Below the pieces are notes generated by a model. It saw only the letters and a list, made by a program, of their open reading frames with translations. It did no database searches and was not told the DNA's origin. Positions 1 through 7,206 of a DNA stretch of 11,625 nucleotides are shown piece by piece (position 1 is the first letter of the stretch; every line of letters starts with the position of its first letter). The stretch comes from Candidatus Heimdallarchaeota archaeon (GTDB lineage: Archaea; Asgardarchaeota; Heimdallarchaeia; Hodarchaeales; LC-3), in assembly GCA_027364495.1 (NCBI GenBank), contig DAHXPE010000513.1, positions 1-11,625 on the forward strand. The letters run 5' to 3'. A program made the translations under genes and the position numbers.

Positions 1-129
1 GGAATCAAAAAATAGAATTTGAAGGTTTATTGAATTCCTTAACAATTTCATTCAGATGTTTAGAAAATTGAAACCGGCAGAAAACTTGCTTTACAAATTG
101 CTTGAGTTTTTAAAGTGAAAATTTTAAGA

Positions 130-140
130 TTTAAATATAA
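130..140 (+). promoter_or_regulatory. Candidate TATA box for rpoK-rps17e
   Basis: The stretch TTTAAATATAA fits an archaeal TATA element. Initiation about 25 bases downstream would give a leader of about 50 bases before the TTG start at 215. The leader carries GGGTGGTC at 197-204, close to the archaeal Shine-Dalgarno GGTGATC. The background is very AT-rich, so this is a pattern-based call. I see no gene in the rest of 1-214. Confidence 0.4.
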
Positions 141-214
141 CTCAAATTTTGTAAAAACTTACTTTCAGTTCTATTTACAGTATAAAGAAACCTTCTGGGT
201 GGTCATTACATATA

Positions 215-586
215 TTGGCAGACAATGAGTACGGTGACGAATTCGATGGAGATGAATTCGATATTGAACAACTTTCAGAAGAGCAATTTAAGGAATTAAT
301 TCAGATCGGTCCCCCAATTCTGACTAGATTTGAAAAAGCTAGAATCTTAGGAACCCGTGCCCTTCAAATCTCCATGGGTGCTCCAGTTATCGATGCTGAT
401 ATTATGGCTGAAGGACAAGACTTATCAGATCCACTTCTTATTGCAACATTAGAACTTGAAAAGAAATTATTGCCTATATCTGTCAGAAGGTTTTTACCTG
501 ATGGTCGATATCAGGATATACCGATTAATCTACTTTATTTAGATTGGTCAAAAAAGAGTAAGTTACGAAAAGTAAACAAACATTAG
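215..586 (+). CDS. rpoK: DNA-directed RNA polymerase subunit RpoK (RPB6/omega family) with acidic N-terminal tail
   Basis: This 123-residue protein is a small assembly subunit of the archaeal RNA polymerase, which clamps the largest subunit. The conserved RPB6/omega core runs from about residue 36 to 110: [17 protein letters not shown] (37-53), the [11 protein letters not shown] helix (71-81) and RRFLPDG (91-97). The start is TTG. No ATG or GTG lies in frame between the upstream stop (152-154) and this codon, and GGGTGGTC sits 10 bases before it. Most archaeal RpoK proteins are shorter and begin near the core. This one has about 30 extra residues, rich in Asp, Glu and Phe, that resemble the start of eukaryotic RPB6. 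A basic tail ([11 protein letters not shown]) ends the protein. rps17e follows after 20 bases, so the two are probably co-transcribed. The family call is firm; the function of the tail is inference. Confidence 0.93.
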   Translation: MADNEYGDEFDGDEFDIEQLSEEQFKELIQIGPPILTRFEKARILGTRALQISMGAPVIDADIMAEGQDLSDPLLIATLELEKKLLPISVRRFLPDGRYQDIPINLLYLDWSKKSKLRKVNKH

Positions 587-606
587 TTAGTAAAAAGTGA
601 GTCATT

Positions 607-825
607 TTGGGTAAAGTAAGACCATCAAATATTAAAATTTTGTCACGTAAATTAGTCTCTGAATATTCAGCAAATTTTTCAATTGATTTTGAAGATAATA
701 AACGCTTTTTAGATCAATTAGCTGACATGAAAAGTAAACACCTTCGAAATAGAGTTGCTGGCTATATAACCAGATTAATGGTAATTAAACACAATGAACT
801 TGCTAATGCTGATACTTCCAGTTAA
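607..825 (+). CDS. rps17e: Small ribosomal subunit protein S17e (eS17)
   Basis: This 72-residue protein belongs to a family found in archaeal and eukaryotic but not bacterial ribosomes, where it is part of the 30S/40S subunit. It shows the family pattern from end to end: MGKVRPSNIK at the start, the aromatic-acidic stretch NFSIDFEDNKRFLDQL (23-38) and the signature SKHLRNRVAGYITRL (43-57). Its length matches archaeal members, which lack the eukaryotic C-terminal extension. The start is TTG. GTGAGTC at 597-603 is a plausible ribosome binding site, and starting here gives the usual MGKVRP beginning. It lies 20 bases after rpoK on the same strand, which suggests one transcript. T-rich stretches follow its stop codon. 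Confidence 0.95.
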   Translation: MGKVRPSNIKILSRKLVSEYSANFSIDFEDNKRFLDQLADMKSKHLRNRVAGYITRLMVIKHNELANADTSS

Positions 826-848
826 TTGATTTTTTTAATCTGACAGGT

Positions 849-867
849 TCGACAATTCGATTTTTTT
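849..867 (+). terminator. Hairpin plus T-run after rps17e
   Basis: Two TCGA arms (849-852 and 857-860) around a CAAT loop are followed at once by seven T's (861-867). A further T-run lies at 830-836. Archaeal termination depends mainly on T-runs, so this is a reasonable end for the rpoK-rps17e transcript. The stem has only 4 base pairs, so the T-run may be the true signal. Confidence 0.4.
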
Positions 868-941
868 ATTACTCTCTTTTTCAATCTGTTTTGAACTGTT
901 CTTTTATGCAAAATGCATTTAAATATTCTTAATACAGATTG

Positions 942-956
942 TTTTAAAGTATATAA
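942..956 (+). promoter_or_regulatory. Candidate TATA region for the amidohydrolase gene
   Basis: TTTTAAAGTATATAA fits a TATA element and would place the transcript start near 978, about 60 bases before the ATG at 1041. A second A/T box, ATTTAAATATT at about 917-927, is an alternative. It overlaps a 10-base palindrome, AAATGCATTT (911-920). The choice between them is not decided by sequence alone. Confidence 0.3.
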
Positions 957-1040
957 GTAAGGATTTGATATTTCCTCTCCAATTTAAACTGATTAGTTTA
1001 ATTCTAACCTGTCATAAAGACTAATTATGGATTTGCCGTT

Positions 1041-2333
1041 ATGGATATACTCATTAAAGACACTAATGTCCTTGGTTATACAGGACGTCAAAACATTTGT
1101 ATAGAAAATAATATAATAACTGAAATTAAACCAGATGGCTTTTTACCTTCTCCAGAATACTTAATAGCTGGTAAAGATCTCTTTGTAACGCCAACATTTG
1201 TTAATGCTCATACGCACGCGTCAATGTCTTTATTAAGAGGATTTTCTGACAATAGAACGCTTTTTCCTTGGTTACAAAAAATTTGGAGCATTGAGAGCCA
1301 TTTTACGGCTGAAGAATGTCGTACAGGAGCTGAACTCACTTTTTTAGAAATGATCAAAAGTGGAACCGGCTCTTTTGTTGACTTTTATTTTCATGAAGAT
1401 GAGATCCAATATGCAGCTGAAAAATCAGGGTTACGGGGATTTTTGGGTGCTGCAACAATAGAAGGAGCCTTTTTAGACCAAGGTGGATCTGAGGGTTTAT
1501 TACGAGTGACAGAAAAAATTTGTCGTTCTTTACGGGATCATCCACTTTTGCATGCGGCAGTCGCTCCTCATGCTCCTCATACATGCAGTGAGGAGACTAT
1601 TCAGAAAAGTATTGATATAGCTGATAAATATCAGACTCTTCTTACTATCCATCTTTCTGAAACTCGTGATGATGTTTTAAATTCTCAAAAAGAACACGGT
1701 GCACCACCAATTGAATGGCTTCAGAATAAATTCAATTTTTTCTCTAATAGAAAAGTACTTGCTGCCCACTGTGTCTGGATCCAACAAAAAGAAATAGAAA
1801 TTTTTTCTTCTAATAAAACAGCTATGGCTTTTTGTCCAGTAAGCGGCCAAAAATTAGCTTATGGTGGTATGGCACCTGTTCCAGAATTATTAAAAGCAAA
1901 TGTTCCAGTTTGTTTAGGAACTGACGGTCCAGCTTCTAATAACACTCAAGATATGGTTCGAGAAATGAGAGCTGGGGCTACTTTAATTTCACATCAACGC
2001 TGGGATCCAAGTATTATCAAAAAACATCAAATTCTTGATATGGCTACCTCAAATTTTCGATCTTGGTGGGAAGAAAAACCCTATAGACTAGAACCTGGCA
2101 TTCCAGCTGATTTGACAGTTTTTGATTTTAAAGAACCTCATTGCCAGCCCAATATTAATCCTATCTCAACCACGGTTTATGCAGCAAATGGATCTGACGT
2201 TCATTCTACCATTGTTAATGGGAATTTACTTATGTATAATAGAGAAGTTTTGACTTTAAACGAAGAAGAAGTCATTAAAAATGCTAAAAAGAGCATTTTT
2301 GAACTCATTGACAAATATAACAATAAAAATTGA
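1041..2333 (+). CDS. mtaD: Amidohydrolase, MTA/SAH/5'-deoxyadenosine deaminase family
   Basis: This 430-residue metal-dependent deaminase belongs to the family that deaminates 5'-methylthioadenosine, S-adenosylhomocysteine or 5'-deoxyadenosine, which are by-products of SAM use. The TIM-barrel metal site is visible: HTH (H57, H59) in NAHTHASM, H204 and E207 in IHLSET, H243 in AAHCVW and D295 in LGTDGPASNN. The motif APHAPHTCSEE (175-185) is also typical. The N- and C-terminal parts form the usual composite beta sandwich, with GIPADLTVFD near residue 353. The motif often read as SNLKL in this family is SGQKL here (268-272). Substrate cannot be set from sequence, and other members of the superfamily (guanine or chlorohydrolase types) are less likely. 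The gene stands alone between two intergenic regions with their own candidate promoters. No strong Shine-Dalgarno precedes the ATG. Confidence 0.85.
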   Translation: MDILIKDTNVLGYTGRQNICIENNIITEIKPDGFLPSPEYLIAGKDLFVTPTFVNAHTHASMSLLRGFSDNRTLFPWLQKIWSIESHFTAEECRTGAELTFLEMIKSGTGSFVDFYFHEDEIQYAAEKSGLRGFLGAATIEGAFLDQGGSEGLLRVTEKICRSLRDHPLLHAAVAPHAPHTCSEETIQKSIDIADKYQTLLTIHLSETRDDVLNSQKEHGAPPIEWLQNKFNFFSNRKVLAAHCVWIQQKEIEIFSSNKTAMAFCPVSGQKLAYGGMAPVPELLKANVPVCLGTDGPASNNTQDMVREMRAGATLISHQRWDPSIIKKHQILDMATSNFRSWWEEKPYRLEPGIPADLTVFDFKEPHCQPNINPISTTVYAANGSDVHSTIVNGNLLMYNREVLTLNEEEVIKNAKKSIFELIDKYNNKN

Positions 2334-2382
2334 TTTTTCATTAGTTTCAAAATTTAATCATTAAAAATTTTTATTTAAATTC

Positions 2383-2394
2383 TATATTTTAAAT
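2383..2394 (+). promoter_or_regulatory. Candidate TATA box for leuS
   Basis: TATATTTTAAAT lies about 45 bases before the leuS ATG. A start about 25 bases downstream would leave a short leader that still includes the AGGT of ACAGGTTC just before the ATG. The region is AT-rich throughout, so other A/T boxes (for example near 2371) are possible. Confidence 0.35.
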
Positions 2395-2432
2395 TTCAAA
2401 TATTGAGATAATTCTTATTACAGGTTCAAATT

Positions 2433-5321
2433 ATGTCTGAAACAACCCCTGCTGAAAATAATGAATTTTTTTCTTCTATTGAACAAAAATGGCAAAAAAA
2501 ATGGGCTGAGAGTAAAATCTTCGAAGCTGATAAAAATTCTAAAGAAAAATATTTCATCAATTTTCCATTTCCATATATAAATGGTGCTCCGCATCTTGGT
2601 CATGGCTATTCTTTATTAAAAGCAGATGTTATGGCTCGATTCCAAAGAATGACAGGAAAAAATGTTTTATTTCCCTTTGGTTTTCATGCAACAGGTGAAC
2701 CAATAGTTGGAACAGCTAAGAGAGTTAAAAATAAAGATAAAAGCCAGATTAATTCATTAAAACTTTCTGGAATTGCTGATAGTGATATTGAAAAATTTTC
2801 AGATCCCTATTATATTGTACATTACTTCAGAAATGTTTGGCTAACAACTTTACAAAAACTTGGTTTAGCAATTGATTGGCGTAGGCAATTTGTTACAACT
2901 ACTTTGACTCCTACTTTTTCAAAATTCGTAGAATGGCAATATAGAACATTAAAACGTGAAGGATATGTTGTTCAAGGATCTCACCCTGTTATTTGGTGTC
3001 CAGCTGATCAAAATCCCACTGGAGATCATGATCGTTTAAAAGGAGAAGGCGCCCGAGTTGTTGATTTTATTCTTCTGAAGTTTCCGTCTGAAAAATTTGG
3101 TGCATCATTTTTACCTGCAACACTCCGACCAGAAACCATATTCGGAGTTACTAATATCTTTTTACACCCAGAAGCACAATATATTAAGGTCCAAATAAAT
3201 AATGAATGGCTTATTATTGCTAAACCAACACTTATTAAGTTTGTGGACCAACAATTCAAGATAGGTATAGTAACTGATCTTTCTATGGATGAACTTTTAG
3301 GATCAACTTGTATAAACCCCATTACTGGTGCTTCTGTTCCGTTGTTACCTGGGAGTTTTATCGATTATGAAGGTACAACTGGAGTTGTAATGTCAGTTCC
3401 TGCACATGCACCTATGGATTGGATTGCCTTGAAAACTATTAAAGAAAATCCTTCCATTTATAAGAAATGGAACATTCCTTCAAATATAGTTGATTCTATT
3501 CAACCGATAAGTTTGATAAAAATTGAAGGATATGGAGAATTTCCAGCAGCTGAGGCTATCGATGCATTTAAAGTCACATCCATGAATGATTCTAATGTTA
3601 AAGAAGCAACTAAAATAATTTATAGAAGAGAGCATAATTCTGGTATTCTAAAACCTATTACTGGTGAATACCAAGGAAAGACGGTTCAAGATGCCAAAGA
3701 TATTCTAATTAAAGATTTTATTGACAAAAAAGTTGCTTTTATATTACAAGAGCCTGGCGAAGTCGTTGTTTGTCGTTGCGGTACCAGAAATCATGTTAAA
3801 TTTTTAGAAAACCAATGGTTTCTAGCTTTCAGCGATAAACTATGGAAAGAAAAAACCCATAAATTAATAGATGAAATGAATATGTATCCAGAAGATGCTC
3901 GGCTTGCTTTCCATAATACAATCGACTGGTTGGAAAATAAGGCTTGCGCAAGAAGATCTGGTCTAGGAACACCTCTTCCATGGGATAAAGAATGGATTGT
4001 TGAAACATTAAGTGACTCAGTTATTTATATGGCTTATTATATTGTTTCAAAATACGTTAACGATGGAAGGTTTTTACTTGAATATGCAACTGATAAACTT
4101 TTTGATTATATTTTCTTAAATAAAGGCACAATTCAATCAGTTGTCAAAACTACAAATATACCAGAAGAACTTTTAAAAGAAATTAAAGAAGAATTTGATT
4201 ATTTCTATGGATTTGATTTGCGTACCTCTGGAAAAGATCTTATCAATAATCATTTATCCTTCATGTTAATGCATCATACGGCTATCTTTCCAAAAAAATA
4301 TTGGCCAAAGGGTTTGGCAACCAATGGATATGTTGCTATTGTTAAACCGGGGGAAAAAAAAGGTGAAAAAATGTCTAAAAGTAAAGGAAATTTTAAAACT
4401 ATAATAGATGTTATTTCAGCCTATGGTGTGGATGCAACAAGAATTATTTTTCTAAATGCTGGAGAAGGCCTTAAAGATGCACAAATAACCATTGAGGAAG
4501 GAGAAATGTACGCTAAATGGCTCTTATCTTTGTATTCAATGGCTTTTGAAAAACCGGATGATCAAACTGTTCAGAATATAGATAAATGGCTTCAATCACG
4601 AGTCATGAAATATATCAAGAAAGTTACAGAACATCTGAATTCAATGGAAACAAGAAGTGCATTTTATCTTGGTTATCATCAAATTCAACAAGACATCAAT
4701 TGGTATCTCAAACGTCGTGGTTCCAAAGGTCCAGCTTATACCTTTGCTATTGAAATATCTATAAGAATGTTAACTCCTTTTGCCCCTCATCTTGTCGAAG
4801 AGATTTGGGAAAAATGGAATAGAACAGGGTTTGCATCTGAAGCTCCCTTTCCAGTAGTAGATGAATCATTAATTAATGAAGAGGCTGAAAATACTGAAAA
4901 ATATATAGCTTCACTAATAGATGATTTAAAAAGTTTGAAATCACTAATGATTGAGAAAAAGAATTTAACTTCAGATCAAGTTCATGTTATTGTTGCATCT
5001 AATTGGAAATTCGATATTTATAATGAAGCCTATACAAATGGAACTGCAGATTTGATCAAAAGGGTTATGCAAAATTCGAGCATAAAAAAGTTCGGAAAAG
5101 AGGCTTCTAAGTATGCACAAGATTTGCTTAAAGGAGAAAATAAACCTCAGTTTGAATGGACCCATGAGCATGAATGGAATAGTCTTCAAGAGGCAAAAAT
5201 GTATATAGAAAAAGAAATTGGGGGAATAAAACTGGACATTATTGATAGTGAAAAATCCACTGATCCTAAGGCAAAAGTTTCAACTCCAGGAAGACCGGGA
5301 ATATTATTTGATATAAAATAA
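2433..5321 (+). CDS. leuS: Leucyl-tRNA synthetase, archaeal/eukaryotic type
   Basis: This 962-residue class I aminoacyl-tRNA synthetase attaches leucine to tRNA(Leu) in the cytoplasm. The length is normal for archaeal LeuRS. The ATP-binding HIGH motif appears as HLGH (54-57) after FPFPYINGAP, and KMSKS is at 646-650 followed by KGNF. The CP1 editing domain is present, with TLRPETIFG at 230-238 and GTTGVVMSVPAHAPMDW near residues 314-330. A CRC zinc-knuckle-like element (447-449) precedes the LENQWFLAF segment, and RRSGLGTPLPW is conserved later in the catalytic core. The anticodon-binding helical domain and the archaeal C-terminal domain follow. AGGT in ACAGGTTC supports the ATG. A LeuRS assignment is much better than Val or Ile because of the archaeal LeuRS motifs and domain order. 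Confidence 0.97.
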   Translation: MSETTPAENNEFFSSIEQKWQKKWAESKIFEADKNSKEKYFINFPFPYINGAPHLGHGYSLLKADVMARFQRMTGKNVLFPFGFHATGEPIVGTAKRVKNKDKSQINSLKLSGIADSDIEKFSDPYYIVHYFRNVWLTTLQKLGLAIDWRRQFVTTTLTPTFSKFVEWQYRTLKREGYVVQGSHPVIWCPADQNPTGDHDRLKGEGARVVDFILLKFPSEKFGASFLPATLRPETIFGVTNIFLHPEAQYIKVQINNEWLIIAKPTLIKFVDQQFKIGIVTDLSMDELLGSTCINPITGASVPLLPGSFIDYEGTTGVVMSVPAHAPMDWIALKTIKENPSIYKKWNIPSNIVDSIQPISLIKIEGYGEFPAAEAIDAFKVTSMNDSNVKEATKIIYRREHNSGILKPITGEYQGKTVQDAKDILIKDFIDKKVAFILQEPGEVVVCRCGTRNHVKFLENQWFLAFSDKLWKEKTHKLIDEMNMYPEDARLAFHNTIDWLENKACARRSGLGTPLPWDKEWIVETLSDSVIYMAYYIVSKYVNDGRFLLEYATDKLFDYIFLNKGTIQSVVKTTNIPEELLKEIKEEFDYFYGFDLRTSGKDLINNHLSFMLMHHTAIFPKKYWPKGLATNGYVAIVKPGEKKGEKMSKSKGNFKTIIDVISAYGVDATRIIFLNAGEGLKDAQITIEEGEMYAKWLLSLYSMAFEKPDDQTVQNIDKWLQSRVMKYIKKVTEHLNSMETRSAFYLGYHQIQQDINWYLKRRGSKGPAYTFAIEISIRMLTPFAPHLVEEIWEKWNRTGFASEAPFPVVDESLINEEAENTEKYIASLIDDLKSLKSLMIEKKNLTSDQVHVIVASNWKFDIYNEAYTNGTADLIKRVMQNSSIKKFGKEASKYAQDLLKGENKPQFEWTHEHEWNSLQEAKMYIEKEIGGIKLDIIDSEKSTDPKAKVSTPGRPGILFDIK

Positions 5322-5654
5322 CTGTTACCCTACAAAAATAAATAGAATTATTATCTTTTCTAAATAGAATAAAGTCAAAACTTGGCATAAATTCTTTTAG
5401 TGCTGCAAAAATATTATTTTGAAAAAACGAATAAGATAAAATTTTAATATTATGAGTTCAACAATTTTTAACAGAATATAATTGTTTAAATAAAATAATT
5501 TAAACCAAATTATTTATAACAAAGACTTTACCTTAAGATTAACAAAATACTAAAAGTTGCTGAAAATTATTTTTAAATTACTAAAGTGACGACTGACTTA
5601 AAAAATTAGCTAATGTTTTTTGGTAACTACCTACGAATCAAATGATGATTGACC
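5322..5654. other. Long AT-rich intergenic region before the gelsolin-like gene
   Basis: No credible gene is seen on either strand. The longest ATG frame noticed (from about 5453) is nine codons. The region contains many A/T boxes, including TTTAAATAAAAT-like runs near 5486 and TTTTTAAATTA at 5570-5580. Near its end a short motif, ACCTACGAA with a nearby AAATGATGAT, occurs just before the start (about 5628-5649) and again in swapped order inside the first codons (5675-5696). No stable GC-containing hairpin or RNA gene could be recognised. Confidence 0.6.
5570..5580 (+). promoter_or_regulatory. Candidate TATA box for the gelsolin-like/GTPase pair
   Basis: TTTTTAAATTA is placed so that initiation about 25 bases downstream would give a leader of about 50 bases before the ATG at 5655. 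No comparable promoter is needed for the GTPase, which begins 40 bases after this gene ends. The call rests on position and A/T pattern only. Confidence 0.35.
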
Positions 5655-6599
5655 ATGGTAAACACTTACAAATTAAATGATGATGGTACCTACGAAATTC
5701 ATGATTATTCTTATTCTGATTTAAATCAAACTGGCGTGTTTATTATTGTAGACATTGATGCAAAGAGACTCCATATTTGGAAAGGTAATGAGGCACCTGT
5801 TCGTCAGAAATTTATATCTGCTCGTGTCGCTCAAGATATCCGTCTTAAAGAATATGGTATGGCTTTTAAGGTTGAATCACAAGATCAAGGTGAAGAGAGT
5901 GATGCCTTTCTTAGTATGTTTGGCGTAACTAGTTCTACCTCAAGCTCAAGTAATCAATCCAGTGCTCCCATTGTTTCCGCTGCTCCAGCCGGTGTACAGC
6001 CCGTTGTGGCAACAAAACCGGTACCTGCTTCACCTCAGCCAGTAGCTTCTGCAAGACCAGCACCTGCTTTTGCTGAACCAACAATTGCATCACAACAACC
6101 CGTAGCATCAGCAAAACCTGTTTCCGTACCATCTCAACCAGCATCAAATCCACAGCCAGTAGCGTCAGCAAGACCAGCACCTCCAAGAGCTGAACGAATT
6201 GAACCTGTTCATCATGCACCAACTGATATTGAAATTTCTAAAAGTACTTCATCAGTCACTCCTCCCAGTCAGGACCTTATAGACAAAACGGTCGAGAAAT
6301 TAAAGGAATTAGATGAACCAGAAGGAATGCAACGAGAAATCGTTATTATTGGCCAATCTGTTTTTTCAGCTCATAAAGAATATCACAAATTATTCAAAAA
6401 AGAAATTGTAAAATTGGATCCTATGGATGATCTGCCACCGGGAGCTTTTCCAGCTAACGACTATTATGCAAGATTATTTATTGAAAATGGAAAAGTAATA
6501 TTCATTGAATTATTTACTGAAACACCTGCTTCAGCTAGAGAAGAATTTTTAGCTGATATGCGATCTTCATTAAGAGATCTCACCAAATTAGGAATTTAA
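5655..6599 (+). CDS. Gelsolin-like domain protein with Pro/Ala linker and unrecognised C-terminal domain
   Basis: The 314-residue product has three parts. Residues about 20-90 look like a single gelsolin-like repeat: a strand GVFIIVDIDAKRLHIWKGNE, a helix over KFISARVAQDIRL, then FKVESQDQGEESDAFLSMF, which matches the gelsolin pattern of valine strand, glutamate-rich turn and FLxxF. Residues about 92-205 are a low-complexity Ser/Pro/Ala/Val linker with repeated QPVASA units. Residues about 206-314 form a compact predicted alpha/beta domain (strand REIVIIG, helix, LPPGAFPANDYYARLFI, strand KVIFIELF, final helix) that I do not recognise. There is no signal peptide or membrane segment, so it is probably cytoplasmic. 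I chose ATG 5655, preceded at good spacing by GATGAT; an in-frame TTG at 5649 would add two residues. In Asgard archaea, gelsolin-like proteins are known to act on actin. Actin binding here is inference. The adjacent GTPase gene suggests a linked role. Confidence 0.75.
   Translation: MVNTYKLNDDGTYEIHDYSYSDLNQTGVFIIVDIDAKRLHIWKGNEAPVRQKFISARVAQDIRLKEYGMAFKVESQDQGEESDAFLSMFGVTSSTSSSSNQSSAPIVSAAPAGVQPVVATKPVPASPQPVASARPAPAFAEPTIASQQPVASAKPVSVPSQPASNPQPVASARPAPPRAERIEPVHHAPTDIEISKSTSSVTPPSQDLIDKTVEKLKELDEPEGMQREIVIIGQSVFSAHKEYHKLFKKEIVKLDPMDDLPPGAFPANDYYARLFIENGKVIFIELFTETPASAREEFLADMRSSLRDLTKLGI
6036..6182 (+). repeat. Imperfect direct repeats coding QPVASA(R/K)P in the linker
   Basis: Three in-frame units start at 6036, 6096 and 6153 and encode QPVASARPAP, QPVASAKPVS and QPVASARPAP. 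The first and third are nearly identical over 30 bases, differing mainly at third codon positions, so the DNA itself seems to have been duplicated and then drifted. The spacing is uneven (60 and 57 bases). This region is likely to vary in length between close relatives. Confidence 0.75.
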
Positions 6600-6639
6600 A
6601 CAATTTCTCTATTTCTTGGTTTGCCTTGGATGAAAATAC

Positions 6640-7173
6640 ATGAATTACGAAGCCGAATTTGTTTTCAAAATTGTCGCGGTTGGTTCAGGAGGGGTAGGTA
6701 AAACTAGTTTGATAAGACGTTTCGCGTTAAATAAATTTGGTACCAATTATGTTATGACTCTTGGTGTTGATTTTACGACCAAAGAGTTGATGGTTTCTGA
6801 TAAATTTGTAAAAATCGTTTGTGTTGATACTGCGGGTCAAGAATATTATGGTAGAATTCGACCCTCTTATTATTCAGGGGCAACAGCGGCATTTATTGTC
6901 TATGATTTAACTAATAGAAATTCTTTCGATTCATTACCTAAATGGATTTCGGAGTTACGCCAATATTTACCAAATATACCTATTGCCATAGTTGGAAACA
7001 AATTGGATCTAGCAAGAGAGAACGAAAGTGCTAGAAGAATTACTGAAGAAGAAGCTTCTGAGTTCAGTAAAAAAAATGGTATGAAATATTTTGAAACTAG
7101 TGCTAAGGAAGGAGAAGGTGTAGATCATATTTTCTTACACCTTTCAGAAAAAGTTCTAGAAAATACCCAGTAA
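6640..7173 (+). CDS. Rab/Ras-like small GTPase
   Basis: This 177-residue protein is a complete small GTPase domain that should switch between GDP and GTP forms. All five G motifs are present: G1 GSGGVGKTS (15-23), G2 with T40 in MTLGVDF, G3 DTAGQE (63-68) with the catalytic glutamine Q67, G4 NKLD (120-123) and G5 ETSAKE (152-157). LGVDF, the switch II segment RIRPSYYSGA and YDLTNRNSF are most like Rab proteins. The protein ends at KVLENTQ, soon after the last helix. It has no C-terminal cysteine and no long tail, so it lacks the lipid-anchor site of eukaryotic Rabs. GGATGA lies six bases before the ATG. The gene starts 40 bases after the gelsolin-like gene and probably shares its transcript. 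Such GTPases are abundant in Asgard archaea; its specific partner is unknown. Confidence 0.95.
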   Translation: MNYEAEFVFKIVAVGSGGVGKTSLIRRFALNKFGTNYVMTLGVDFTTKELMVSDKFVKIVCVDTAGQEYYGRIRPSYYSGATAAFIVYDLTNRNSFDSLPKWISELRQYLPNIPIAIVGNKLDLARENESARRITEEEASEFSKKNGMKYFETSAKEGEGVDHIFLHLSEKVLENTQ

Positions 7174-7206
7174 TGTTAATATATCTAATCCTTATTTTAG
7201 AAATAC

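Noticed and set aside
846..860. GGTTCGACAATTC resembling a tRNA T-arm
   Set aside because: No acceptor, D or anticodon stems surround it. A short hairpin with a T-run explains it better.
911..920. Palindrome AAATGCATTT as an operator
   Set aside because: A single ten-base A/T-rich palindrome is expected by chance and no second copy was seen near the promoter.
1354..1584. Minus-strand open frame inside the deaminase gene
   Set aside because: It is opposite a strongly supported gene and its protein shows no family motif.
2418..2603. Minus-strand open frame over the start of leuS
   Set aside because: Its Phe/Ile/Lys-rich protein is what AT-rich antisense produces, and leuS is certain here.
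3026..3322. Minus-strand open frame of 98 codons inside leuS
   Set aside because: It is antisense to the LeuRS editing domain, with no recognisable motif.
4971..5189. Minus-strand open frame near the 3' end of leuS
   Set aside because: It is antisense to the conserved C-terminal domain, with no supporting signal.
5453..5483. Nine-codon ATG frame in the long intergenic region
   Set aside because: It is too short, has no binding site, and is expected by chance in AT-rich DNA.
5935..6222. Minus-strand Leu/Val/Gln-rich frame opposite the linker
   Set aside because: Its composition is an artefact of the Pro/Ala repeat codons read backwards.
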